Assembly (NCBI GenBank): GCA_902769705.1
Contig: CACXPX010000018.1
Location: 1-55,522 of the forward strand
DNA: 55,522 nt
Direction of reading: 5' to 3'
Source of the DNA: an uncultured Prevotellaceae bacterium
Lineage (GTDB): Bacteria > Bacteroidota > Bacteroidia > Bacteroidales > Bacteroidaceae
Below the pieces are notes generated by a model. The model was not told the DNA's origin. It ran no database searches and saw only the letters and a list, made by a program, of their open reading frames with translations. Each line of letters starts with the position of its first letter. Within the stretch, counting starts at the first letter, position 1. The position numbers and the translations under genes are program-made. This document shows positions 34,509-43,884 of this stretch, piece after piece.

Positions 34509-35834
34509 ATGAATCTAAAAGTACGTTTAGCAGTCATGAACTTCCTGGAGTTTGCCGTCTGGGGAGCGTATCTGACGTGTATGGGCAATTATCTCGGAAA
34601 GGCCGGACTGGGTGAGCAGATTGCTTGGTTCTACGCCATTCAGGGCATTGTGTCGATTTTCATGCCCACGCTGATGGGTATTGTAGCCGACAAGTATATC
34701 CAACCGCAACGGCTGCTGGGCCTTTGCCATTTGGTGGCTGGCGCTTTCATGCTCGGCTGCTGGTGGATGGGCGTGCAGGCAGGTTTTGGCAACGAACTGC
34801 CTAACAAGTCGCTATTCATTGCCTTATATACGCTTAGCGTGGCGTTCTTCATGCCTACCATCGCCTTGGCCAACACTACGGCATTCACCATTTTGAAGAA
34901 CAACGGAATGGATACCGTGAAGGATTTCCCGCCCATCCGTGTGCTGGGTACTGTTGGATTCATCGCCACCATGTGGTTTGTAAACTGTGCCGTATGGGAA
35001 GACGGAGCCTTCTCGTTCACTTTGGCTGAGAATTCGCACAAGTTCCAATACACCTACATGCAGTTCTTCGTGTCGGGCTTCCTGAGCTTTGTACTCTGCG
35101 CCTATTGCTTCACTTTGCCCGAATGCAAAGTGGGTGAGAAGAAGGGCAAGACATCGTTGGTGGAGGCGTTGGGCTTGAATGCCTTCAAGTTGTTCAAGAC
35201 CAAGAAGATGGCACTTTTCTTCATCTTCTCGGCTCTGCTGGGTATGTGTCTGCAGGTGACCAACGGCTATGCAGGACCGTTCATTACGAGCTTCAAGGGT
35301 AGTGCTGATGCGGCCATAGCTTCTTCGTTTGCCGCCAATAATGCCACTTTGCTCACCTCTATCTCGCAGATTAGTGAGGCGCTCTGTATCTTGATGATTC
35401 CGTTTTTCCTGAAGCGTTATGGCATCAAGGTGGTGATGCTCATGTCTATGTTTGCTTGGGTGTTCCGCTTTGGCTTCTTCGGAGTGGGTAATCCAGCAAT
35501 GCCTGGCGTGCTGTTGTTCATCTTGTCGTGCATCGTTTATGGTGTGGCATTCGATTTCTTCAACGTCTCGGGAGGTATCTTCGTAGACCAAGAATGCGAG
35601 CCCAGCATCAAGGCTTCTGCCCAAGGACTGTTCATGATGATGACCAATGGCGTGGGAGCAACTGTAGGAACGCTTGCCGCCGGCGAGATTGTCAATCACT
35701 ATTGCTCTTGGCAAGGCGACTACTTGCTGGGCGATTGGCAGACCTGCTGGTTCATATTTGCAGGATTCGCCCTCGTGGTGGGAATTCTGTTTGCGTTGGT
35801 GTTCAATCCTGAAAGTAAGAAGACCGCCGCATGA
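34509..35834 (+). CDS. NupG-type nucleoside permease (MFS)
   Basis: A 441-residue, 12-helix major facilitator of the nucleoside:proton symporter group. Family features: MNFLEFAVWGAYLTCMGNYL at the start, IFMPTLMGIVADKYIQPQR (the loop 2-3 motif), FLKRYGIKVVMLMSMFAWVFRF, and FDFFNVSGGIFVDQE near the end. Bacteroidetes members are usually annotated as nucleoside permeases; the exact substrate is inferred. Its stop overlaps the next start by four bases. From here to 40360 six genes are packed with gaps of 3 to 14 bases or overlaps, so it appears to head a long operon. Confidence 0.85.
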   Translation: MNLKVRLAVMNFLEFAVWGAYLTCMGNYLGKAGLGEQIAWFYAIQGIVSIFMPTLMGIVADKYIQPQRLLGLCHLVAGAFMLGCWWMGVQAGFGNELPNKSLFIALYTLSVAFFMPTIALANTTAFTILKNNGMDTVKDFPPIRVLGTVGFIATMWFVNCAVWEDGAFSFTLAENSHKFQYTYMQFFVSGFLSFVLCAYCFTLPECKVGEKKGKTSLVEALGLNAFKLFKTKKMALFFIFSALLGMCLQVTNGYAGPFITSFKGSADAAIASSFAANNATLLTSISQISEALCILMIPFFLKRYGIKVVMLMSMFAWVFRFGFFGVGNPAMPGVLLFILSCIVYGVAFDFFNVSGGIFVDQECEPSIKASAQGLFMMMTNGVGATVGTLAAGEIVNHYCSWQGDYLLGDWQTCWFIFAGFALVVGILFALVFNPESKKTAA

Positions 35835-36379
35835 ACAAAGTCAGGCTGACTATCAGAGGCGTGTCTGAAATTGTCGGGACAGAGGAAATCGGCCTTATTG
35901 TTCTGGTTGATGAGACTTTGTCCCGACAACTTACCATCCCTTGTGACAAGCAAATGCTCTCGCAATTCCGCTTGCGCATAGGGAAGGTTCCTGTTGTGGG
36001 GCGGATGTTGCCCGAAGTGTTGTGGCACGTTATCAGCACGCAAACCGATATGCATTTCGAAATCATCATCAACGACCTGATAGACGGCCAATATCGCGCG
36101 TTACTTTATAATACTGAGACGCTTGAGCCCGTCTCGATGCGAGCCAGCGATGCTGCTCTTTTGTCTTACATCAGCCACATTCCTTTGTTTGTGGAACGTG
36201 GATTGATGGAGAAGCAGAGTGTGGATTTCTATGAAAAGGCGAAAGGGCTTTCCATTCCTGTCAACACCATAAGCGACGAGATGTTGCAGAGTGCTTTGGA
36301 CAAAGCCATCAAGGATGAAAATTATGAGATGGCGTCTCATTTGCGTGATGAAATCAATCGCCGGAAGACGCGTAAATAA
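35831..36379 (+). CDS. DUF151 bifunctional nuclease with UVR motif
   Basis: A 182-residue protein. Residues 1-130 fit the bifunctional nuclease domain (DUF151): RMLPEVLWHVISTQTDMHFE, NDLIDGQYRALLY and VSMRASDAALLSYISHIPLFV. The C-terminal 30 residues (LDKAIKDENYEMASHLRDEINRR) are a UvrB/UvrC-type UVR helix pair. This fusion is standard in Bacteroidetes. DUF151 proteins have been reported to have nuclease activity, but the role is not clear. ATGA overlap with the permease; rsmE follows three bases after the stop. Confidence 0.85.
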   Translation: MNKVRLTIRGVSEIVGTEEIGLIVLVDETLSRQLTIPCDKQMLSQFRLRIGKVPVVGRMLPEVLWHVISTQTDMHFEIIINDLIDGQYRALLYNTETLEPVSMRASDAALLSYISHIPLFVERGLMEKQSVDFYEKAKGLSIPVNTISDEMLQSALDKAIKDENYEMASHLRDEINRRKTRK

Positions 36380-36382
36380 ATA

Positions 36383-37111
36383 ATGAAAGAGGTTAGGTAT
36401 TTCTATGTTCCCAATGCTGGCGAGGTGAGCGAGCTTCCTCAGGAAGAAGCCACTCATGCGTTGCGCGTGTTGCGCTTGAAGGATGGTGACGAGATGTTTC
36501 TCATGGATGGAGTGGGGGCTTTCTATCGTGCAACGGTCATGATGGCCAACAACAAGCATTGCTTCTATCAAATTGAGGAAACCATTCATCCCGAAAAGAC
36601 TTGGCGCAACCGCATTCATCTGACTGTTGCCCCCACGAAGATGATTGAACGCATGGAGTGGTTGGCGGAGAAAGCAACCGAGGTGGGATTTGACGAACTC
36701 TCGTTTCTCGATTGCCGATTCTCCGAGCGCCGTGTGGTTCGTGAAGACCGCATAGAAAAGATTGTCGTATCGGCCATGAAACAAAGCCGTAAGCCTTTCA
36801 AACCGATGGTGAACGGGATGTGTCCGATGACTGATTTTGTGGCGGCTCAGAGCAAAAATGCCCATCGTTTCATTGCCCATTGTTATGATGAAATAGAGAA
36901 GAAGGATTTCTTTGACGAATTGCGGCAAATAGATGATAATGAAGAGGTTATCATTATGATTGGTCCGGAAGGTGATTTCTCTGTTGAGGAAGTCCAACAG
37001 GCAATGGAGGCTGGATTTGTTTCGGTTTCGTTGGGTGCCAGCCGGTTGCGAACCGAGACGGCTGCTTTGTCAGCGGTCATGATGGCCAATTTGGTCTTCC
37101 GCAAGGTTTAA
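36383..37111 (+). CDS. rsmE: 16S rRNA (uracil-1498-N3)-methyltransferase
   Basis: A 242-residue SPOUT methyltransferase that modifies U1498 of 16S rRNA. The N-terminal PUA-like part includes HALRVLRLKDGDEMFLMDG. The knotted SAM site is IGPEGDFSVEEV and SVSLGASRLRTETAALSAV, typical of RsmE (GPEGG is the commoner form). Between them LTVAPTKMIERMEWLAEKATEVG and RFSERRVVREDR carry the conserved RNA-binding part. It sits in the middle of the operon starting at 34509. Confidence 0.95.
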   Translation: MKEVRYFYVPNAGEVSELPQEEATHALRVLRLKDGDEMFLMDGVGAFYRATVMMANNKHCFYQIEETIHPEKTWRNRIHLTVAPTKMIERMEWLAEKATEVGFDELSFLDCRFSERRVVREDRIEKIVVSAMKQSRKPFKPMVNGMCPMTDFVAAQSKNAHRFIAHCYDEIEKKDFFDELRQIDDNEEVIIMIGPEGDFSVEEVQQAMEAGFVSVSLGASRLRTETAALSAVMMANLVFRKV

Positions 37112-37125
37112 TTATTTTTTATGCA

Positions 37126-38484
37126 ATGAAAATGAAGAAACAATTCATAACATTTCTGACAGTTCTCCTCGTGTTTTTATTGTCTTCGTGTTCGAATTCC
37201 GATTATCTGAATTCCATCCCAAGAAACTCTACCGCGATTGTTGAAATCGATATGGGTGAGGTGAGTGGTGTGAAGAACAAAACCATTCTGAAGGCTCTCT
37301 TGCATGTCACTAATTTGGACGAGTCGGGAATCGACCTTGGAAGCAACATCTTCCTATTTGAGACGGTTGACGGGAATTTGGGGTTGTGTGCCCGTGTTTC
37401 CGATGCCGGAGATTTGGAAAAGACGTTCAACGAACTGGTAAAGAAAGGCACTTGCACAGAACTGAAAGAGCGTCAAGGTGTTCGTTTCTCGATGATGAAT
37501 AACGCTTGGGTGGCGGGCTTCAACGACCGAGCTTTGCTGGTTGTTGGTCCTGTAGCCATTTCCGCCCGAACGGAGATGGAAGGCAAACTCACTACATTCC
37601 TATCCCAAGACGAGGAACACAGCATCAAGAGTTCTCCGATGTTCGACAAGCTCGACTCTATTTCCGCCCCGATAGCGATGGTGGCCCAAGTTCAGGCGTT
37701 GCCCGAGAAGTTTATAGCCCCCTTCACTTTGGGCGCTCCCAAAGATTCCGACCCTTCACAAGTGTTGATTGCGGCCGAGATGTCGGTCAACGATGGTTGC
37801 CTGGACATTCAAGGCACCACGTTTTCGTTTAATCGTCGTATAGAAGAGTCGCTTCGCCAGTCGGCTCATGTCTATCGTACCATCAAAGGACGTTATGTAG
37901 ATTGCCTGCCTGAAGGCGCTATGATGGCCATGTTCATGAATGTTGACGGCAGCCAATACATCGATTTGCTTCGCCGCAATAGTGGCTTCCAGGCTTTGCT
38001 TGCCGGCGTGAATGCCGCTATTGATATGGATAATATCATCAAGAGCGTTGACGGCGATTTAGCCATCATGATTCCCACGATGTCGGATGATGACCTTCGC
38101 ATCTCTATGTCGGCTGAGTTGGCTCATAGCAAATGGCTTGCCGATGTGAGCTATTGGAAGCAGTCGTGTCCTGAAGGCGGTCGTATTACCGATTGGGGGC
38201 CTAACGCCTATTCTTATTTGAATGGCAAGACTTCGTTCTTCTTTGGTGTTTCACCCGACAACCAATTCTATAGCGGAAGTAGCGCCGAAGAAGCCAAGCG
38301 CTCCATAGTTCCTTCCAAGAATCCCACGTCCGCACTTCTGCGAACTAAGATAAAGGAGGGCAAAGTGGTGATGGTGGTGAACTTGCAGGCTTTCGGGGGT
38401 GATGAGGGCATGTTGCCCACGTTGAAAAACCTGATACGCCCCGTGTTTGGTGATGTAAATACGATTGTTTATAGTATGAAGTAG
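37126..38484 (+). CDS. DUF4836-family lipoprotein
   Basis: A 452-residue protein with a lipoprotein signal peptide: hydrophobic core FITFLTVLLVFLL then the lipobox LSSC (Cys22), followed by SNSD. The next stretch, YLNSIPRNSTAIVEIDM, is the start of DUF4836, a family largely limited to Bacteroidetes that folds as a repeated substrate-free domain; function unknown. Later strands (VDGDLAIMIPTMSD, FFGVSPDNQFYSGS) match the family. It follows rsmE by 14 bases and precedes an ABC ATPase by 13. The pairing suggests the lipoprotein works with the ABC system; that is inference. A stray ATGCAATGA (37121-37129) overlaps the start. Confidence 0.75.
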   Translation: MKMKKQFITFLTVLLVFLLSSCSNSDYLNSIPRNSTAIVEIDMGEVSGVKNKTILKALLHVTNLDESGIDLGSNIFLFETVDGNLGLCARVSDAGDLEKTFNELVKKGTCTELKERQGVRFSMMNNAWVAGFNDRALLVVGPVAISARTEMEGKLTTFLSQDEEHSIKSSPMFDKLDSISAPIAMVAQVQALPEKFIAPFTLGAPKDSDPSQVLIAAEMSVNDGCLDIQGTTFSFNRRIEESLRQSAHVYRTIKGRYVDCLPEGAMMAMFMNVDGSQYIDLLRRNSGFQALLAGVNAAIDMDNIIKSVDGDLAIMIPTMSDDDLRISMSAELAHSKWLADVSYWKQSCPEGGRITDWGPNAYSYLNGKTSFFFGVSPDNQFYSGSSAEEAKRSIVPSKNPTSALLRTKIKEGKVVMVVNLQAFGGDEGMLPTLKNLIRPVFGDVNTIVYSMK

Positions 38485-38497
38485 CAGTTTTGTTGAG

Positions 38498-39142
38498 ATG
38501 GAGACCATTCGTTTTCGTTCGGTTTTGCCGTTGGTGTTCGAGCACCAGCCAGATGTGGAGTCAGAAGTTTGGAACCAGGATGTGACATTCGAGAAAGGCC
38601 GCTTATACCTGTTAGAAGCCGATAGTGGCAAGGGAAAGAGCACCTTTTGCAGCTATGTCGTAGGGTTCAGACACGATTATAAGGGTAGTGTGTTGTTCGA
38701 CGACCGTGATGTGGTATCTTTTTCCACTTCCGATTGGGTTCGTATGCGTTTGAGCCACGTCAGCCATTTGTTTCAGGAGCTTCGCCTGTTTCCAGAGCTG
38801 ACCGCGATGGAGAACGTGGAAATCAAGAACAAGCTCACGGGCTTTAAGTCGCGCAAGGAGATTGAAGAGTGGTTCGAGCGTGTTGGAATAGCCGACAAGA
38901 TGGAATCTCGTGTGGGCTTGATGTCATTCGGGCAGCAGCAGCGTGTAGCCATGATTCGCGCCCTTGTACAGCCTTTCGACTTCATTCTTGTTGACGAGCC
39001 TATCAGCCATCTCGACGACGCCAACTCATCTGTGATGGCCGACCTGCTGATGGAAGAGTCACGTCGGCAAGGGGCAGGCGTAATTACCACGAGCATCGGA
39101 AAGCACATGGATTTGAAGTATGATCACGTTTTGAAATTGTAA
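38498..39142 (+). CDS. ABC transporter ATPase with altered P-loop
   Basis: A 214-residue ABC ATPase. Walker A reads EADSGKGKST (residues 43-52), so the usual first glycine of GxxGxGKS is Ala/Asp while the GKGKST core is intact. The signature LSGGQ is replaced by MSFGQQQ, and Walker B is FILVDEPISHLDD. The Q-loop is HLFQELRLFPELTAMENV. The size and signature resemble the LolD/MacB type that pairs with FtsX-like permeases. The permease follows 12 bases later. Whether it moves a lipoprotein, a small molecule or drives mechanical work is unknown. Confidence 0.85.
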   Translation: METIRFRSVLPLVFEHQPDVESEVWNQDVTFEKGRLYLLEADSGKGKSTFCSYVVGFRHDYKGSVLFDDRDVVSFSTSDWVRMRLSHVSHLFQELRLFPELTAMENVEIKNKLTGFKSRKEIEEWFERVGIADKMESRVGLMSFGQQQRVAMIRALVQPFDFILVDEPISHLDDANSSVMADLLMEESRRQGAGVITTSIGKHMDLKYDHVLKL

Positions 39143-39154
39143 TTTGGTGAAATT

Positions 39155-40360
39155 ATGAATTTGGTTTGGAAACTTCTGCGTCAGCATATTAGCATTCCTC
39201 AGTTCTTGGGCTTCTTCTTTGCCAATCTCTTTGGCATGGCGATAGTGTTGCTGGGTTACCAGTTCTATCGCGATGTGGTTCCCGTCTTCACTTCCGAAGA
39301 TTCGTTCATGAAGTCCGACTTTATCATTCTTGGCAAGAAAATCGGAGCTGGAAGCACCATTAGCGGCCGTTCAAACACCTTTTCTGCTGCTGAGATTGAC
39401 GAAGTTGAAGGGCAGCCGTTCATCGATGAGGTGGGCGTGTTCACGTCTTCAGAATATAAGATTGACGCCGTGATGTCTGTAGATGGCAAGAAGGTGTTCA
39501 ACTCCGAGCTGTTCTTTGAGAGTGTTCCCGACGCTTTTGTCGATGCTCCGATGGCCGATTGGAAGTGGAAGGAGGGCGAGCGTGAAGTACCCCTTATCCT
39601 CCCGCGTTCTTATATCATGATGTATAACTTCGGTTTCGCCCAAAGCCGTTCGTTGCCAAAAATCAGCGAGGGTCTTGTGGGAATGATTGACTTCAGCCTC
39701 TTCATTCATGGTAATGGAAAAGAAGACAATTTCCACGGTCGCGTCATTGGCTTTTCAAGCCGTCTAAACACCATTCTTGTTCCCCAAGAGTTTATGGATT
39801 GGAGCAATTCATACTTCTCCAACGAAGAGAAAAGCAAACCCTCGCGCGTCATCGTGAAGGTGAAAGACCCCACAGACGAAAATCTTGGCAAGTTCATCGA
39901 AGCCAATGGCTACGACATCGACGATGACAAGCTGAATACCGAGAAGACCATCTATTTCCTCAAGTTGGTAGTGTTGATGGTGATGGTTGTGGGATTGGTC
40001 ATCTCGTTGTTGAGTTTCTATATTCTCATGCTCAGCATCTACTTGCTTGTGCAGAAGAATGCCGGCAAGCTCGAAAACCTGTTGCTCATCGGTTACAGTC
40101 AAGGTCAGGTGGCGCGGCCATATCAATGGCTTACGCTCGGTTTGAACCTCCTTGTGTTGCTCATCGCACTTCTTCTGGTGTGGTTGGCCCGACGCTATTA
40201 CTTGGGTGTGCTCACAGCCATGTTCCCCGAGTACGAAGTCAGTTCCTTCCTGCCAGCTTTGCTGCTTGGCGTTGTGTTGCTCGTTGTTGTCACGTTGATT
40301 AACCAACTGGCCATTCGCCGTAAAATTGCAAAGATATGGCGACATGAGGAAAACTTTTAG
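39155..40360 (+). CDS. FtsX/MacB-type ABC permease
   Basis: A 401-residue membrane protein with four hydrophobic segments: near residues 15-35 (FLGFFFANLFGMAIVLLGYQ), 270-290 (LKLVVLMVMVVGLVISLLSF), around 330 (LNLLVLLIALLLVWLA) and around 370 (LPALLLGVVLLVVVTL). A periplasmic domain of about 220 residues lies between the first two. This layout is that of FtsX/LolCE-like type VII ABC permeases. It pairs with the upstream ATPase and ends the 34509-40360 operon. The TonB receptor gene begins 85 bases on with its own promoter. Confidence 0.85.
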   Translation: MNLVWKLLRQHISIPQFLGFFFANLFGMAIVLLGYQFYRDVVPVFTSEDSFMKSDFIILGKKIGAGSTISGRSNTFSAAEIDEVEGQPFIDEVGVFTSSEYKIDAVMSVDGKKVFNSELFFESVPDAFVDAPMADWKWKEGEREVPLILPRSYIMMYNFGFAQSRSLPKISEGLVGMIDFSLFIHGNGKEDNFHGRVIGFSSRLNTILVPQEFMDWSNSYFSNEEKSKPSRVIVKVKDPTDENLGKFIEANGYDIDDDKLNTEKTIYFLKLVVLMVMVVGLVISLLSFYILMLSIYLLVQKNAGKLENLLLIGYSQGQVARPYQWLTLGLNLLVLLIALLLVWLARRYYLGVLTAMFPEYEVSSFLPALLLGVVLLVVVTLINQLAIRRKIAKIWRHEENF

Positions 40361-40393
40361 CAAATAACTAAATGGTTTCTGAAAAATATTTTA

Positions 40394-40401
40394 TATATTT
40401 G
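40394..40401 (+). promoter_or_regulatory. -7 box of the TonB receptor gene
   Basis: TATATTTG followed by C, about 45 bases before the start codon. There is no TTTG at 20 bases. Confidence 0.5.
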
Positions 40402-40445
40402 CAACGAAAATAAAAAAGTAATAACAATTAAATAAAACCAAGTCC

Positions 40446-43400
40446 ATGAAAAAGAGAATTCTTTTCTTAGTTTCTGTGATGCTGGCCTTTGTTCTTCAGG
40501 CGTCGGCACAGATTACCACTTCGGGTATTTATGGAAAGATCATGTCGGAAGGCGAGGAGGTGATAGGAGCCACCATCACGGCCATCCACAAGCCCTCAGG
40601 CACCGTCTATCGGGCGGTAACCAATTCCGAAGGCCGCTACACCATTCAGGGTATGCGTGTCGGAGGTCCCTATCAGGTGGAAGTCACCTATGTGGGCCAC
40701 CAGCCCAAGACTTTCAACAACGTGAACCTCCTGCTGGGTGAGTCACAAAACCTATCGTGCTCGCTTCAGGAGGATGCTCAAGTGCTCGACCAGGTGGTCA
40801 TCACTGGCCGTAGCGGATTGAACGCCACCAAGACGGGAGCCGCTCAGAGCATCAGCGCGCAGATGATTAACGACATGCCGACTGTGAGTCATAGCATTGC
40901 CGACATCTCGCGTCTGAATCCCCAAATCTCCACCAACGGAATGACGGGCTCCATGTCGTTTGCCGGAACCAATAATCGTTACAACTCGTTCCAAATCGAC
41001 GGTGCCATGAACAATGACGTCTTCGGTCTCACCTCGAGCGGCAGCAATGGCGGTCAGGCAGGAACCCAGCCCGTCAGTATGGAGACCATCGAGCAGATTC
41101 AAATCAACGTGGCTCCCTATGACGTTCGTCAGGGAGGTTTCACGGGAGGTGCCATCAACGCCATCACCAAGAGCGGAACCAACGACTTCCATGGTAGCGC
41201 ATATGGCTATGGCAACAATGAACAGCTTGTGGGTAAGCACTATAAGAATCCCGACGGCACCTATTCCGACCCCTATGAGGATGAAAAGGAATATCTCTTC
41301 GGCTTCACGTTGGGCGGTCCCATCGTGAAAGACAAGCTTTTCTTCTTTGCCAATTACGAGCGCGCCAACAAGGAGTATCCCAACCAGTATGCACTTGGCT
41401 CCGAGGGCTCTAAAGTGCCTACCGACCTCGCCAACGACATCCTTTCGAAGGTGAAGGAACTGGCAGCCGACCAGGGCGTGACCTACAACGGCGAATATAC
41501 CGACGCAGGCCGCTATATCAAGAGCGACAAGGCTGGTTTGAAACTCGACTGGAACCTCAACGACTTCAACAAATTCACCGTTCGATGGAGCTTTGTGGGA
41601 GCCAAGAAAAGCCTTGGACAAGGCAACATCGCCACCGTCAACACACTCGACCATCTCTACGACTTCGAATCGCAGACCCACTCGTTTATTACCGAGCTCC
41701 AGAGCCGGCTCTCGCCAACCCTCAGCAACGAGGCACGTGCTTCCTACGTGCGTGTTCGCGACAAGCGCACCTCGGGCACTCCATTCCCCGGTGTGACCGT
41801 TTATGGAGTGGGCAGCAACGGTGGAGCCGTGAACATCGGAAACGAATATTCGTCGATGGCTAATGCTCTTGACCAAGACATCTACACCATAGAGGACAAC
41901 CTCACATGGCTTCGCGGAAACCACACGTTCACCTTCGGAACCCACAACGAGTTCTACAAGTTCCGCAACCTCTTCATCCAGAACCTCTATGGTTGCTACT
42001 ATTTCCAAACCTACGACAACTTCCAGAACTATTACCTCAGCGCCAAGGCCGGCCAACCCGACGGAACGCTCTTCCGCGACTTCTACTACAACCAGGCTAA
42101 CGTCGAGATAACGGGCGACCCACGTTGGGCAGCCGAGTTCGGAGCCGGACAGTTGGGCTTCTATGCTCAAGACAAATGGGACATGTCCGACAAATTCCAA
42201 CTCACCTACGGACTGCGTTTCGACGTTCCTATCTTCTTCGACAAACCAGCCGAGAATGCACCCTTCAACGCCTATTCCGAGGAAAAAGGGTGGGGGTATA
42301 AGACTGACCGCAACATCCGCACGTCCCTCATGGCAAGCCCGCGTCTGGGATTCCGTTGGGACATTGACGGAAAGCGCAACTATATCCTGCGTGGAGGCGT
42401 TGGTATCTTCACGGGTAGAGTGCCCTTTGTATGGCTCAGCAACAGCTTTTCAAACACAGGTGTGCAGATATCGAAATACAGAAGCGGCGGACTCGATGGC
42501 CTGCAGCTCATCCTCGACCCCGACAAGCAATACATCAACGCTCAGCGTCTGCAAGCCTCCAACGGCAGCCAGGAAGTTGACGTCTTCTCCAAGAACTTTA
42601 AGTTCGCTCAGAACTTCCGTGCCAACCTCGGTCTCGACTTCAAGTTCTTGGGCATCGACTGGACAGCTGAGGGCATCTTCTCGAAGACGCTCAACGACGT
42701 CTACTACCAAAACCTCTCATACGAAGAGACTGGCCGCACCTTCAGCCAAGCCTATGGCTATGCTTGGGACAACCGCCCCATGATGCAACGCGTCACCACC
42801 GGAACACCTTACACCGACGTCATCGCGCTCAACAACACGTCCAAGGGCTATAGCTACAGCCTCTCGCTCAAGGCCGAGAAACACTTCCCGTTCGGACTCG
42901 ACCTCATGGCCAGCTACACCCACACACGAGCCAAAGCCATCGGAACCGTGACGGCATCAACAGCAGCCGGCAACTGGAAGAACAACCACACTTACCGCAA
43001 CCCCAACAAGCCCGAGCTCTCGAACGCAGCATTCAATCTGCCGCATAGTGTCAAGGCTTCTGCCTTCTATCATTTCGACTACGGTCGTCAGAAGATGTTC
43101 ACCACCACCATCGGAATCATCTACGAGGGACGCAACGGACAGGCCTACTCGCTCTACTATTCTGGCGACGCCAATGGCGACACTTATGCCGTGAACGACC
43201 TGATTTTCATCCCCACCGACGCACAAATCGACCAGATGAAGTTTGCCCCGTCTACCGACTATACGGCCGACCAGCAGCGTGCAAACCTCAAGCAATGGCT
43301 TGCCAGCCAGCGCTATCTGAAAGACCATCGTGGCCAGTTCTACGACCGTTATGCCGACAACTTGCCTTTCGAGAACCACTTCGACCTCCACGTGGCTCAG

Positions 43401-43655
43401 AAAATCAACATCCGCTCGGGCAAGTATGTGCATTCGCTTGAAATCACAGCCGATATCATGAATGTGGCCAACCTGTTGAACAAAGACTGGGGACGCACCT
43501 ACGGCAGCACCTACGACACACAGTATAAGTCGCCCATCGGCTACGCTGGAAACGGAAACTATCAGTTCCTACACGACGCCGACTACGTGATGTTCTATCC
43601 TGACTCCTACTACAGTCGTTGGCGCGGTCAGCTTGGCGTGAAGTATACATTCTAA
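40446..43655 (+). CDS. Oar-like TonB-dependent outer-membrane receptor
   Basis: A 1069-residue outer-membrane protein. It has a signal peptide (to about 21, ASA), a carboxypeptidase-regulatory-like domain (26-105, GIYGKIMSEGEEVIGATITA...NSEGRYTIQGMR), a TonB plug (DQVVITGRSG, NAITKSGTNDFHGSAYGYGN), and a 22-strand barrel ending in LGVKYTF, the terminal aromatic signature. The N-terminal layout and the long plug-barrel loops are those of Oar-type receptors rather than SusC: the SusC consensus is absent, and no SusD gene is next to it. The ligand is unknown. It is single-gene with its own terminator. Confidence 0.9.
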   Translation: MKKRILFLVSVMLAFVLQASAQITTSGIYGKIMSEGEEVIGATITAIHKPSGTVYRAVTNSEGRYTIQGMRVGGPYQVEVTYVGHQPKTFNNVNLLLGESQNLSCSLQEDAQVLDQVVITGRSGLNATKTGAAQSISAQMINDMPTVSHSIADISRLNPQISTNGMTGSMSFAGTNNRYNSFQIDGAMNNDVFGLTSSGSNGGQAGTQPVSMETIEQIQINVAPYDVRQGGFTGGAINAITKSGTNDFHGSAYGYGNNEQLVGKHYKNPDGTYSDPYEDEKEYLFGFTLGGPIVKDKLFFFANYERANKEYPNQYALGSEGSKVPTDLANDILSKVKELAADQGVTYNGEYTDAGRYIKSDKAGLKLDWNLNDFNKFTVRWSFVGAKKSLGQGNIATVNTLDHLYDFESQTHSFITELQSRLSPTLSNEARASYVRVRDKRTSGTPFPGVTVYGVGSNGGAVNIGNEYSSMANALDQDIYTIEDNLTWLRGNHTFTFGTHNEFYKFRNLFIQNLYGCYYFQTYDNFQNYYLSAKAGQPDGTLFRDFYYNQANVEITGDPRWAAEFGAGQLGFYAQDKWDMSDKFQLTYGLRFDVPIFFDKPAENAPFNAYSEEKGWGYKTDRNIRTSLMASPRLGFRWDIDGKRNYILRGGVGIFTGRVPFVWLSNSFSNTGVQISKYRSGGLDGLQLILDPDKQYINAQRLQASNGSQEVDVFSKNFKFAQNFRANLGLDFKFLGIDWTAEGIFSKTLNDVYYQNLSYEETGRTFSQAYGYAWDNRPMMQRVTTGTPYTDVIALNNTSKGYSYSLSLKAEKHFPFGLDLMASYTHTRAKAIGTVTASTAAGNWKNNHTYRNPNKPELSNAAFNLPHSVKASAFYHFDYGRQKMFTTTIGIIYEGRNGQAYSLYYSGDANGDTYAVNDLIFIPTDAQIDQMKFAPSTDYTADQQRANLKQWLASQRYLKDHRGQFYDRYADNLPFENHFDLHVAQKINIRSGKYVHSLEITADIMNVANLLNKDWGRTYGSTYDTQYKSPIGYAGNGNYQFLHDADYVMFYPDSYYSRWRGQLGVKYTF

Positions 43656-43684
43656 CTCCTTTCTATTATCAACACCCCAAATCG

Positions 43685-43718
43685 AAAAGTGGAGACCCTG
43701 CAAGGTCTCCACTTTTTT
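43685..43718 (+). terminator. Terminator of the TonB receptor gene
   Basis: AAAAGTGGAGACC (43685-43697) and GGTCTCCACTTTT (43704-43716) pair perfectly over 13 bases with a six-base loop, followed by further T. Confidence 0.9.
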
Positions 43719-43774
43719 GTTTCCCTCTAACAGACGCAGACTGTCACACCCAGCGTGGTTGCAATACATTTTTG

Positions 43775-43884
43775 TCACATGCCCCATCTGAGCCTGTCAG
43801 ATGTGGCATGTAAGGCGGTCAGATGATAGATGTAAGCGCGTCATATGATACATCTGAGCGGCTCAGAAGCATGCTATGAGAGTA
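43775..43884. repeat. 22-bp tandem array, locus 3 (five units)
   Basis: Units start at 43775, 43797, 43819, 43841 and 43863. The fourth reads TCATATGATACATCTGAG then CGGC; TCAGATG and CATCTGA within and between units can pair. The first 92 bases match locus 2 (13015-13106) at about 83 positions; here a fifth unit follows where locus 2 meets transposase sequence. Confidence 0.8.

Noticed and set aside
40752-42200. 482-residue minus-strand open frame
   Set aside because: It is the shadow of the TonB receptor gene and shows no family motif.
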